A stretch of DNA of 64,000 nucleotides, taken from the NCBI GenBank assembly GCA_033220425.1, contig CM065651.1:4154001-4218000 (forward strand), read 5' to 3'. A model generated the notes under the pieces. It had not been told where the DNA came from. It did no database searches and worked only from the letters and a program-made list of their open reading frames with translations. Below, piece by piece: positions 1 through 10,428 of this stretch. Every line of letters starts with the position of its first letter. The stretch's first letter is position 1. Position numbers and translations under genes: made by a program. This stretch comes from Lepraria neglecta (lineage: Eukaryota; Ascomycota; Lecanoromycetes; Lecanorales; Stereocaulaceae).

Positions 1-37
1 CGGAACCGGCGAATGTCATCTGTAGAAATAGGGATAA

Positions 38-538
38 GCTCGTCAAGGTTGTTCAAAATCCGCTACTACAGTCATAGTAGGATATAATGCTAATCGTTAC
101 CAGGCGCCTCGATATTCCTCCTGGGGCCTCCCAACAGCCGAACCCAACATCTTCACTTCCCTCAATATCGAACACAATACTACAAAACGCAAGCAGATAG
201 CAGCCCTATATCAACTAAGCGCGCTCACCAATATCGAGTATAAGTCGAAAATATCTTATCAACGTACTTTCGCAGACGAGGGCAAAGTCATCGATCTAGC
301 AAAACGGCTTCAGTATTATACCTTCGACGGCTCTCTCACGTTGGGCAAGCCTGTTGGTTTCCTGCATGAGGGTAATGATGTCGCGGACATCATTGCGACT
401 ATCCATAGCTACTCACGCTATAGCGCCGTCTTGGGCGTCTTCAACGAATTCCATGTATTTCTGTTCCGACTTCTACAAATTGTTGCAATCTGGTTGCCTG
501 ATTGCTCTTTATGCGATTCCATTGTCTTTCTCCACTAG
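38..538 (+). pseudogene. Cytochrome P450 fragment (N-terminal half)
   Basis: One open frame from about position 38 to the stop at 536-538 reads like the B-F helix part of a fungal microsomal P450. Landmarks are RYQAPRY near the start, then IEHNTTKRKQIAALYQLSAL, then KVIDLAKRLQYYTFDGSLT and GKPVGFLHEGNDVADII. Fungal P450s of the pisatin-demethylase type have the pattern IDLA-WLQYYAFD followed by TFGK-FGFL at this place. The I-helix AGxDT, ExxR and heme-cysteine segments are not found downstream, and the membrane anchor is not seen upstream. It is therefore a fragment, cut by decay or by the window edge. The family call rests on remembered patterns and is fairly confident; the subfamily is not. 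Confidence 0.6.
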
Positions 539-540
539 TC

Positions 541-1082
541 AAAGGCATAATTGTTAGCAAATAGACAGAGATGTCTATTAGTACTCCATACATTCCTATC
601 TCTTAGCTAGTCAGTTAATTGAGTGTTTTCTGCCATTGGAACAAACTAACGTACCCTAATGCCAACTTCAAGATATTTTAGTCTTTCAGCTGCACAGACC
701 CATATTAACGAATTATATTTTGAGATGCGACTGCCTGCTGAAGGCACCCAATATGAAACTTGATAGTCATCCAGAGAAGGCTTACTGACAATAATCATCA
801 ACACCTGGACTTTACTATACTGTTTCAAGTAAAGGAAAGGATGATAGGATCGCCTTCGACGTTCTTGGCCAGATTTGGGAGGTTTGGGCCAGATATCTCT
901 TTTGTGGAATTTTAGAAACATATAATAATGGCATCGAGGTGGTAATAGGTCATTTACCATCTCGAATATTTGCGAAAGTTGTTGATTGACGTTTACCAAT
1001 TCAGCCAACCTAACAGCGGCCAGCCTCTTTCGTTTGGAAAGCGTTCCTGCCAACCCGTTCAGAAAATCGAATACGACCACGC
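541..1082. other. No recognisable gene
   Basis: An open stretch exists on the minus strand (646-1080), but its translation matches nothing I know. It lies directly upstream of, and antisense to, the metallopeptidase relic, so it may be a chance shadow of decayed coding sequence. Confidence 0.3.
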
Positions 1083-1510
1083 GATGCTAATGAGGAGGAC
1101 ACGAACCCAGTGGTAACTTTTTGTGGCGACGGAACTCAGGTGTCAATAAGAGGATATAATACGGAGGTGTACTTTTGTGAAGCTGGCCTTGATATTAATA
1201 CAATACTAGGTCCAATTACGCTATTACCGCTGGTCAACCGTTACCTGATACTACAAGTTCTATTTGGGTCCATGAGCTTGTTCATGTAAATACGTCACGT
1301 AAGCACTTCGTTGCCCCCCGGCCAAGTAACTCTGCTAAACTAGTCTCAGTCATCGACTTGGAAACCGCAAGGACTGACACCAACGGTGTCATACTACGAT
1401 CTGGGAAGGCTTACGGATTCTCAGATATCGCCAACCTTGCAAGACTCGTGCCAGATGATGCTATTGACACGGCCGACTCATATGCTCTATATTCCGTAGT
1501 AAGGACCTAA
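1083..1510 (+). pseudogene. M35-like (deuterolysin/aspzincin-type) zinc metallopeptidase remnant
   Basis: The 3' part reads IWVHELVHV in frame 2. It contains an HExxH zinc motif (codons at 1271-1285), and about 55 residues later IDTADSYALYSV, ending at the TAA at 1508-1510. In the M35 family HExxH is followed by a third zinc ligand Asp in a D-x-Y-A-type motif, which fits. Upstream, a different frame (about 1083-1200) reads TFCGDGTQV and VYFCEAGLD, like the IxFCP segment that precedes HExxH in fungal M35-like secreted proteins. The two parts are in different frames with no convincing intron between them, and no signal peptide is seen, so the gene looks broken. In life it would be a secreted protease. 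Confidence 0.5.
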
Positions 1511-2180
1511 GTACGCCGTGTTCATTCGCTTCCATGCTGATTTGGATTTTAGGGGGTGTGGTTGACAGGGTGGGACTTTGCAGATGCTAAGAATGCTGGG
1601 AAAGCGGTAAAGATGCCAAGTACGTGACCGGTGGTGGAGGAAGGAGACAATGGACCTGCGCAACACTTCGGTATTTTCTCAAATGCGAGTTTCTAATAGG
1701 AGACATGATAGTAACTTGTAATCTCAATTGTCTTCCATCGAGTATAATAAAATTTGACTTGATGTCGTGCTCGGAAGCCTGGTAGGGGATACCACCAAAC
1801 TTGCAAGGTATCAAAGAGCTTATTAAGGGGGATGAACCATGCAGGTCTAGTAAGATCCGGTGACGTCATGTATTGGGAGTTGGCGATTCGAAAATGGGTT
1901 ATAATCTTACCTTATTGATCCCTCTGGTGCCTGGTATCCTGTTGCCTGAAGCTTTCTCGTCCTCTTTCACTTTCTCTTTCATTTTCCCTATGAAAGCTTG
2001 TATCCCGCCTTTGCTTATGCCGCAGTAGTAAAGTGGTAGGGCCAAAGGTCTAAGTGGCAACGAGAAGAGAAGATGACAGACTTTACCCATTCCTTCATCA
2101 CGAATTTATCTATGATCCCGCCCTATGATAAATACCCCCACCCACCATACATAAATTCCATCACAACAATTCTTCACTTG
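1511..2180. other. No recognisable gene
   Basis: Only short, unrelated open stretches are seen on either strand. No motif, repeat or splice-consistent gene was found. Confidence 0.4.
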
Positions 2181-2189
2181 AAAAGCACA

Positions 2190-2700
2190 CAAAATGTCTA
2201 TGAGCCGTCAACGGATTTGTTGCTCAACGACATTGTCACCACACCTGCTGGCCATGCCTTCAAAAGCTTCTTGCAAGCGGTCAAGGAGGAAGAAGGGTAC
2301 CATTCCATAACCTGGGGCCCCGACTTGGAAGAAGACAATGACCTCTTGCTTCTCATAAGTATGTCAAAACAACCCAACTCCAAATAGCCTCCGCTCTCTT
2401 GCCATATCCGACTATCGGGGAGCTGCTGCGGATTCGCAGACAGAGGAAGCATTCTGATGATATGCTGAGTTGACCTTTGAGCCTTTCACAGAATGGAAAA
2501 AACATCCCACCACCTCCTTCAGATCGTCCGTCAACTTCGAACACGTCCCTTCCACCTCTCCGCTTGCGGCTTTCCACCAATACCTCAGCTCTCCAACTCG
2601 AGTGACCAACGTTCCATTTCAACCAAGCATATTCCCTGGGGCTCCAATCCGTCCTCAACCCTTCGAGCTCATCGTATGGCATATACCTGCCAATCTCGAT
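2190..2700 (+). pseudogene. ABM-like dimeric alpha/beta-barrel protein remnant
   Basis: The first piece (about 2201-2360) contains TTPAGHAFKSFLQAV, then EGYHSITWGPDLEED and LLLLI. A second piece (2470-2700) begins LTFEPFTEWKKHP and continues through SSVNFEHVP to PFELIVWHIP. Fungal ABM-fold proteins show the same order: a short helix, a residue pair such as YWG at a strand, L-L-I-DW, a helix containing a K-H-xx-P-like turn, then a final strand with HV. A donor-like GTATGT follows LLLLI, but no acceptor restores the frame, and the expected start codon lies out of frame. I read it as a decayed gene. It converges on the HET relic, whose 3' end touches it. Confidence 0.45.
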
Positions 2701-2705
2701 CCGAC

Positions 2706-3968
2706 CTACCACCAAAAACATGTGACAATTTGGTTTCGATTCAAAGAAATATTAACAGCAGAGTTTCTTGCAGCATTGTATCCAGTCATCGTAGCAATGT
2801 GTCCAAGAACGGTTCCTCCGCTCAACATCTCGGTCCAATCAGGCACCCAAGAAGGAAGTTCTCGTAGCTTAGAAGGGCGGCCGATACCAGCACAGTGTAA
2901 GGAAGATAGTGATCTCTCGTGAATAAGCAGATGTCGGGACACCTTGCTAAAGATCACTTCAGGAGGCACATTATAGTCAGGGCTAATCGCTGAATGATGA
3001 GCATCGCTGGCAAGCCCAAGCAGTGCGAACACTTTGTCTCTGGCATCCGTCGCTTTGAAGATCGAGAGATTGAAGAGAAAGTACTGAAAGGTATTAGAAG
3101 TCCCCGAACGTTTTTTGACGGCATCTATGAAAGGTGTATTGAGCCAGCCGGCGGCATATCTAGTAGTATCATATCCTTCGTCTTCGAAGATTTCATAACA
3201 GTCTCTGCTGATGAGATCCTTGAGCACGCCTGCCACTATCCTCCAATCTATTTAGAGGTCTCTAAATATCATACTAATCTTCCGAGCATTCATAACTTCT
3301 TGCACGACCCAAATCCTGTGAAACCAGGGTCGTCTCAAAAATTCTCAAAGAGCTGCCGATTTCACTGATGAGCGATCTTCGCAAGACGCGGACCGTATAT
3401 TCTGCGCGGTTAATTGGCAATTAATGTCCCTCAAGTGCTTAATTGTATTCTCAAGATTTATGATGAAGGGCAGCGCTAGACTACCGAATTCTGCAGGATG
3501 TCCAAGCCAAGCAAGGACATACTCAGCGCGCGAACAAATAATACCTACCAGACCAGTCTATTTCTCCTTTTCCCAGCATACGTGCTCTTCCTCGATCAAA
3601 ATGCCAGGATCTCGGTCGCTCTTCCTTATAGCGATTGGTAGCTTCTTTCTGACCGATTGGTGTCCAGGGTAGATAATCGGTTTGGCAGAAAGCCATCTGC
3701 TTCGCTGAATGCTGCATCTCTTCGAAAAGTTTAGTTGCTTTCGCTTATCTTTCCATGAAGTATACTCGGCCTCTTCCTCTTCGAGCCGACGTATAATTTC
3801 GGGCCAATCGTCGCTGGTGAATAAGCAATTGCCCTCGACTTCTCGAAAAAAGGCTTCACATGACTCGGCTAGACACGCTTGGAGTCTCTCAACATTAGCA
3901 TTATTCAGGCCAGGGTAATTTGGCTCTAATGACACATCCTTGAGATGCTCGTTCCCAGTAGCGTCCAT
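2706..3968 (-). pseudogene. HET (heterokaryon incompatibility) domain protein, broken
   Basis: One reading frame runs from ATG 3968 to 2706 and is interrupted by three stop codons without any frameshift. It carries the HET signature blocks in order: YVLAWLGHP, then FLRRPWFHRIWVVQEV, then DWRIVAGVLKDL, DARDKVFALLGLAS and LPSWVPDW. HET proteins detect non-self after hyphal fusion and trigger cell death. The N-terminal part before the WLG block does not show the usual ALSYVWG and LWIDAICINQ blocks, so either this is a divergent subtype or that part is lost. It ends soon after the HET domain, without the long variable C-terminus common in the family. Nonsense-only decay is what C-to-T mutation such as RIP gives. 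It abuts the convergent ABM-like relic. Confidence 0.75.
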
Positions 3969-4799
3969 GGCCAATGAAAAGGCTAGAACTATGGAGGACC
4001 GTTAGGTGTAGAATGTTGGTTCTGTATCATTTGGCAAGAGTGAAGATGCGTTGTGATGTAAGTGATTGTATGTGTCCTGCGAATGTTGAAGGACTGCCAT
4101 AATAAATCTTCAAGAAAAAAGTCCGTGGTCTTGGATGAGTCACGTCAATCTCAGATGCCATGTGAATGCATGCGGATCTTCAACCATTGGAAATGTCTAG
4201 CCATCAATGAGCCTTCCTCCTATCCAATGTATTCTTGGTTTGAGAAGCCTAGCTCTGTCAACACTTCCAGGGTAGTTGGATGTGGACGGGAGTGCAAGCA
4301 GAGCACCTGACGCCCACTGGTATCGCGCTGCTAGTTGACTTTGAAAGCCTCCGTCGGTATGTGACGATCCTGATAATCGTGGCTGGGGAGATGTGGCCAG
4401 TTACCGGCGCTGATGAGACCTTTACCTTCTCGGCATAAATGCAAGTCAGAGATCATGTTTGGCGCCCAGACAAAAATCGAGGAAGGTTTGCCGAGCTGCG
4501 AGTACTTAAACACCTTCAGGCTGAAGTGGACTGTACAGTCTTCTCATCTGCAGTCTAAAAGTCTAGAGACACCGATCTTGTACTCCAAAATAACATTCAG
4601 CAATATGCAATCTTAGTAATCATCGCGATGTTTAGTAAGAAGCATTGATCGAATGCGGCAAACGATTGTTATCATCTACCTTTAGATTAATCATCCACTT
4701 GCATTATCCTCCCTTCACGACTAAAGATTGAGTGTTGAGAAAGACAAGCTGCCTCATCATTCTTCTCATGCTCGCATTTCCAAAGAGTGATCATTCGGA
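3969..4799. other. Intergenic, divergent promoters
   Basis: Lies between the HET relic (minus) and the CMD-like gene (plus), so it would carry both promoters. Several short open stretches occur but none looks coding. No clear TATA box, repeat or RNA gene was seen. Confidence 0.4.
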
Positions 4800-5808
4800 A
4801 TGAATTCTCACTCGGATCCAACGGCTGAAGAAGCCATCACCCTTTTCCAAGAGCTGGAAAAGAAATTTCCAAGCCAGACCCTTGGTGAGGACAGATGGTA
4901 TCTTATTGCTGTATGATGTCCTCGATATCTGCTTCCGCCGAACTTCATGTCCGGTTAGAAGGTTGCATTCATCATTACTCTAACAAAATCCAGATCTCCG
5001 CCTTGACAGGAGGAGGCCAGCCCGAGTTCGCCGCAAACCTGTACACATACCTCGTCCAGAAACCCCAGTACTCAACCACTGAATCTCGCAAAGCGCTCGT
5101 GCGTCGGCTACGAGAGGCATTGGTCAAGTGTGTCTCAATCATTGGAGTATGCAAGCCGCTTGAGGCGGTCTTTTCAATCGCTGCGGTGGAGAGGCCCGAG
5201 GACAAGGACTACTCATTCTCACGGTATATTGTCACTCACTCATGCAAACAAGGTTGAGCACGTGGCTGAGAAGGACCCGAAGCGAGCACTGGCAGTCAGG
5301 AGAAGAAAATCGTGAACGCGGCATGGCATGGCTTGATCAGATCTACAAGCACAATCGTGCAAGTACCATCAAGTTATTTGAAGCACACAAAGACTTCGGT
5401 AAGCATTACACTGATGGCAATAGCCCCGTCATGATGTTTAGTTGTTTGGATTGGCACCATAACCTCTGACATATGGCAGCATGGATATCCGCCAATATCA
5501 CATATGGTCTCTACCTCTCTGACCACACCATCCTCGACGCCATTGACACGGAGATGGTGGTGCTCTCGGGCATCATGATCCAGAATCTGAAGAAGGAGAC
5601 TGGGTGGCATCTTCGGGGGACGAGAAGGGTGGGCGTCAGTCAGGAAGATGTGGAGTTGGTGCAGCAATGCGTATGTTGAACCTCTTGAGTTTTTATGCCA
5701 TACAATCCTTTCTGAGATCCCGATGTACAGATAGAGCTCGTCGCAGCATTCGCACAAGTCCGCCTCAACAAGGTGCCTCGGGTAGCTGATATTGAGCATG
5801 AGGTCTAA
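4800..5808 (+). CDS. CMD/AhpD-like protein (fungal alkylhydroperoxidase-like family)
   Basis: Five exons join cleanly: 4800-4910, 4994-5223, 5283-5398, 5480-5670 and 5731-5808. All introns are GT-AG (83, 59, 81 and 60 nt), giving 241 residues. The product matches the fungal family related to carboxymuconolactone decarboxylase/AhpD: ISALTGGGQPEFAANLYTYL, ALVRRLREALVKCVSIIGVC, a central RGMAWLDQIYKHN, then ITYGLYLSDHTILDAIDTEM and the closing RVADIEHEV. The all-helical AhpD fold usually works as a homo-oligomeric redox or decarboxylase enzyme. Here the two cysteines in KCVSIIGVCKP are spaced differently from the bacterial AhpD CxxC, so peroxidase chemistry cannot be assumed. No signal peptide; probably cytosolic. 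The ATG follows a stop-rich leader and starts directly into the conserved N-terminal helix. It appears intact. Confidence 0.85.
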
Positions 5809-7688
5809 TGGGAGATACTCTACTGGGTCTAAAGTTTAGCCGGTCAAAAGATCTGCTGCTTGCATATTGAAAGATAGCTCTTAAGCATGGGACGATGGTT
5901 ATAGCTTAAACATCATGTAGATTGCGGCTACGAATGGACGAATACATCTGTCTAGTCAGACCTACCTGCACGATGCAAGCCATCCCAAGTCACCGTACCA
6001 CTCCTACCCTCTCAATTCTCCGCTAATCGAGCCAGCATCCCCTTTATCTTGTAGCCTCGAAGATCGCGCGGTAACCAGCGTTTGAAATGTCTCCCAGCAA
6101 TTTATAGACACCCAAGTGCCATATGTTGTTCCACCTCTTGAATGGTCAGCCCCTGGGTAGGGTTCCGTGGTGCAAGCGAATTAGCACGGAAGCTGAATTG
6201 GCAGCTGGCATCACCTTTCACTTCATCTTTGCTATCTCCGTGGGACACCAGTCCGGGACCAGTAGGGTGCAGTAGACCTTGGCCGCCCACGTAGTCCGCA
6301 CCAAGCCACATCATTCCGAGATCCGCAGGGACGCACAACGCTCCCTCGCGACGACGCAACACCCTGCCCTCGAAGACATCCATTGGCTTCAAATGACGAC
6401 AGCCATGGCCAACTCCTGTGTATCCGTATCGACCGCCATCTCTTTGTATCCCAGGCCCTGATCCGTAGCGGGTGCAGATGCAGCAACAGCCGTCCTAGCT
6501 ATCTAGAACACTTTATACAACACGAGAACCTTTATTCTAAGCTCATACCCTCCGTTACGAGAGAGGCGAAAGGTTCTCAGCGTCGACGCGGGATGAGGGT
6601 ATGGGAGGGCCTGACAGGAGTTGGGGCGGCAGAGAGATCGAGGCGCGCCCTGCGCGTGTGGCTTTGGGAGAGGGTTGGGGAGGGTTTTTTGGGCGGTATG
6701 GAGGAGGTAAGATCGAAAGAGACTTGCTCGACTGCTGGTTCTCATTAGCATTGCTTGCATGATTAGTCCACGAGACCTATCACTGCAGTCGTGGCGACGT
6801 CAGTATACTTATTCATCACAGCACCTGCGGAACGCCACCACAGCTACGATTTGGGATTTCCGTGTGTCCATTTGGGGGTCATGGCTTGGCCAGAGTGGAG
6901 AGGTTCTTGCCACAGAGACCAATGATCACTTCCCAGATCGAACAAGACTGATGAGTGTACGCTTAACAACGAGACTGGTCAGCAAGGTCTATGTTGTGGT
7001 TAGCATACTGTAATTCGAATAAGAAGATATGACAATGAAGTAAGAGGCTCGTCCATGTCCCACGCATCCGAGCAGACATTGTGTAGCTACACCAAGCATC
7101 TAAGCGAAAACTTTGCACAAGCTACGGTAACCAACCCCGGAAAGGAGCATAGAAGCCAAGGCCAGTCTTGCTTTCAAGGACGTTCAATTTTCCTCCTGTC
7201 CATCCATCAATCCAACATGCAAATGCGTTTAAAGGTCCCATAAGATCTACTAACACCGATGATGAATTCACTAGGGTTGCCGATCTCAATGTGCTTATCG
7301 CATCCCAGATCATTTAAGACATGTATGGTAGGTGACAAACTACTGGGTCATGCAGCCCTAGCGATGCCTGTAATTCGCTTTTCACCTATGTTTCCCCCAA
7401 AGCCGTCACATTTACTCGAAAGTCTTGTCTCCGTAATAGATCTCTTAGTATTGCCCATTCGTGCAAAGTTTTGCACGGTTCACGTCTCTTACATTATATC
7501 GTCGTTCATTAGGTCAACAGCTCTTATCAAGAGGCCAATTACCTCGCGCACTGCTCGCTTCGATCATCTTATCCCAATGGCATCAGTACGGCGTACTTCA
7601 AGGGCGTCGTCTCTATGCCTCTCCACCTCCATTAATCCCTCAACGTTCGACCCTGCCACATCTCGATTCCCCTCCCATTCAGAGATAA
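5809..7688. other. No recognisable gene
   Basis: Both strands carry short overlapping open stretches around 6100-6750 and 7259-7918, with no protein motif I can name and no splice pattern linking them. The stretch at 6300-6450 is open on both strands, which is more likely compositional than coding. Confidence 0.35.
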
Positions 7689-8195
7689 ATGACAACACCC
7701 AACCATCCAACAACTTCATCCACTACATGCAAAATGGCGCGAAGCAATCCGTACAGACGCCCAAAACCCCCCCGCCCCAGATGCACACCCCAGCAGCGCA
7801 ACGTGATGGTGGCCGCCCACATCCAATTCCGCTTCTACTACGGACCCAAAACGTGGAAGTACGAGACATTCAAGAAGACCTGTGCAGCGTGGAGGAAGGG
7901 GCTGAAAGCGGACGCTGAGAGTAGGTACCCACGATGGACACCTCGCTAATGGGAATCGGATGAGATGAATATGTGGAAGAATGAGGAGATGTTCGCTGAG
8001 GTGATCGGTGCGCTGCCTGAGACGAAACGGAAGAAGGAGGTTGAGGCGGAGTGGTCTACCGCCGGGGGAAAGATCAAAATTATCGCTCAGGTATTGGGAT
8101 TCCTGGTTCTGGTGAATGTTGTGGGGAATTTCTTGATCAATATCCCCAACATTAACCGCTTTGTACGAAGTAGTGGTGATAGGAACAATTATTAG
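7689..8195 (+). pseudogene. Small membrane-tailed protein, copy 1, with one in-frame stop
   Basis: The frame starting at ATG 7689 encodes a basic N-terminus, then KADAESRYPRWTPR, then a TAA at 7947-7949. The same frame continues with a charged helix (PETKRKKEVEAEWST) and a hydrophobic segment (IIAQVLGFLVLVNVVGNFLI), stopping at 8193-8195. The charged helix followed by a C-terminal membrane segment suggests a tail-anchored or small membrane protein. The family is unknown to me. The internal TAA means either a one-stop pseudogene or a short intron I cannot place. A diverged copy with the same order lies 0.4 kb downstream. Confidence 0.35.
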
Positions 8196-8529
8196 CACAG
8201 CATTGATCGATTCCGGCCTAAGCGGGCCATTGCTTCCAGCGTGACAGCATTCTCGGCACACCCTCAAGGCAACTAAGACATGCTACCGTAAGTACCAGAC
8301 TTCTGGATCCTCCAGCCCCCCGAGCTAGACTGGCACTTTCAAATTTCAGGGAGGCCCAAATCGCAGTCGCACTATTACAATCTCATTAAGAAACACATGC
8401 CCATCGCCAACCTCTACAAATCCTTCCAAGGTCTTCCAACCGCTCCTCATTCCATCAATTCCGCAGGGCCCATTGCACGATCCAGCAATCAAGATCCTAC
8501 TCTCATCGTCCTTCGCCTCTTACCTATCA

Positions 8530-8959
8530 ATGCACTCATCCGCCACTCCCGCCTCCAAGCCCAGTCATCCAAAGACGCCTCGTATTCTTCTCCATCTCTA
8601 CCGCCTTCGCCATGGGATATCTCAAGATCTTGAGACAGGATACAAGGCAGATGCACGGAGTGAACGACCTCGATGGAGTCCGCGGAACCGAGCGGTGAAA
8701 TGGGGTTAAGGAGAATGGAAGGAACACTGCTGCACCGGTGGCTGTGAAATGGAACGAGGAGGCTATTCGAAGGGAAAGGAATGCGAAGGAAGACGCGATT
8801 AAATATGCGGGATCTTCTGGGAAGATCAAGAAAGGCGCGGTGAACGTTAGGGAGTTCTTTGCGGAAGGCTTAGAGATGCTTATGTTTGAGGTCGGAGCAC
8901 ATCTTCTCGTTGGAGTGGTCCTGTTAATTCTCTTTATTCCGGACTTGCTGTTGTTGTGA
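8530..8959 (+). pseudogene. Small membrane-tailed protein, copy 2
   Basis: Contains KADARSERPRWSPR at about 8650, the counterpart of the motif in the upstream copy. This is followed, after a stop and a frame change, by a charged stretch (NEEAIRRERNAKEDAIKYAG) and a C-terminal hydrophobic segment (LLVGVVLLILFIPDLLLL) ending at 8957-8959. The order of motifs matches copy 1, so the two arose by tandem duplication. Either an unrecognised intron lies near 8700-8740 or this copy is frameshifted. Function unknown. Confidence 0.35.
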
Positions 8960-9743
8960 ATGGCTGGAGAATGTGCAGGTAAAGATTCGGTTATTAGCAT
9001 AACTGGGAAGAACGAAGTGAGGGAGGGAATGTTTTATGGATTCACATTGATTGTATAGCGTTGAGTCTATGATTCTATAGCATTGAGTCTGCAGTTAATA
9101 TTCAGTGGCGTCTTGATATGACAAGAGGAATAATGGCTGGGACTACCAGCGCCACGAGCATTCGCATATGACATTTCCCAATCGACGGACTCATTCTTCT
9201 CAATTTTTCTTGCCCCTGAGTGCTACCTTGAGTTCTTGAATGTCGATGAAGCCGATTTGGACTGATAAACCTGGCAGACTTGCTTGCTGTTGGCCAATCT
9301 CGTACTTCCGCGATCTTAAGGGCGACTCCCCTTAGAACCTCCAAGGAGTGGACCGTCATTATAAGGCATATTCGTTTCATGTCCTGTCCCGTCCAGACTG
9401 CAGAAGTGTCAATAGTTTCCCGTCTCTTGCCGCTTGCGAGAACAGTTGATGTGGGTGCAACCGTGTTGGTGACAAGGGTATTTGGGACTAGAACGAACAT
9501 CGTGTTTTGACATCGTACTCGCGTGTTCTCGAATCGACCGTCTCGACCCTGCCGTCACCCGTACCGTCTACCCATAGCTGGCATGGATTTCTGATTGGGA
9601 ATCTTCATTCGGCGTGGGAAACGAAACACAAGGGGCGGCTGTAAGGTAGTAGGAACCATGCGTGCACCTTCTTTGCCCTCATCTGCTCTTAGCTTATGAG
9701 GAGAAAGACAGTATGCAAACTTCCAGTCACATCAAATATCTGT
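8960..9743. other. No confident gene
   Basis: A 132-codon open stretch on the minus strand (9102-9500) is present, but it has no recognisable motif and no supporting splice structure. Confidence 0.35.
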
Positions 9744-10428
9744 TCAGTACCGTATACCCAACGACCCAGCCGTCCCCAGTTCACCCTTCGTATGTCTCGA
9801 TGGCGGTAGACTCAACAATGACCTCGGCTCCCGATTGAAGCACGCAGCCTCTTTCATATCCTTGCTTTCTTCATCTTCAAGTTTGACTCCAATTGACGCA
9901 GCAGGAGGCTGTTCCTCAAAGATCGATGCGTTTGGAGATTTATCAGGAATGAAAGGCCGGAGGGACGGGAGTATGAAGAGGAGTTGGTAAATAGCGGTCA
10001 GCTGCTCGATGTTGGATTGGAAGAAGGTCTTTGTGGGAGGGTTGTTGAAGCTTTCTATGTTGGCTTCGACGTCTTTCTGGATGTTCTGAAGGGAGCGGAT
10101 GAGGCTGCGACATGGTCAACGGTGGAAACCTTCTCTTGGAACGAGGCAAAGCCATAATCCTATCAAGGAGACGATGAGGTACCGGACTGAGGACCTACTT
10201 CTCGATGTTGTTCTCCAAGCTCCGCCGACTAAGTTCCTTCTCCGACGACAGATCATCGTCTGGAGCCGGATCACATTGCAGTTGTATTTCGTCTTGTTTG
10301 TACTGCAGGGTCTCGAGGAGGCTGGCGGTCAACGTTTGCAGACATTTCGAGTCTTCGAGTGCTTCATTGAAATACTGAGCTCCCTCAGAGCCCCAATGCT
10401 GCGTATAATCAATCATTGACTCTTGCAT
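9744..10428 (-). CDS. Unknown two-exon protein, 196 aa
   Basis: Exon 1 (10428-10199) and exon 2 (10104-9744) join across a 94-nt intron (donor GTAGGT, acceptor CGCAG) and restore one frame to the TGA at 9744-9746. The N-terminus reads MQESMIDYTQHWGSEG, followed by predicted helices (TLTASLLETLQYKQDEI). Exon 2 opens LIRSLQNIQKDVEANIESF and has a heptad-like pattern, then IEQLTAIYQLLFILPSLRPF, then an acidic, low-complexity tail. The protein is mostly helical, with no signal peptide and no clear membrane span. I do not recognise the family. Coherence across the splice is the main evidence that it is a gene. Confidence 0.55.

Noticed and set aside
646-1080. Minus-strand 144-codon frame next to the metallopeptidase relic
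   Set aside because: No family resemblance, lies antisense to sequence that may be the decayed 5' part of the plus-strand peptidase, and has no promoter or splice support.
6102-6486. Overlapping minus-strand frames with Gly-rich segments suggesting a flavoprotein
   Set aside because: The resemblance was limited to a few glycines; no dinucleotide-binding motif or supporting exon was found.
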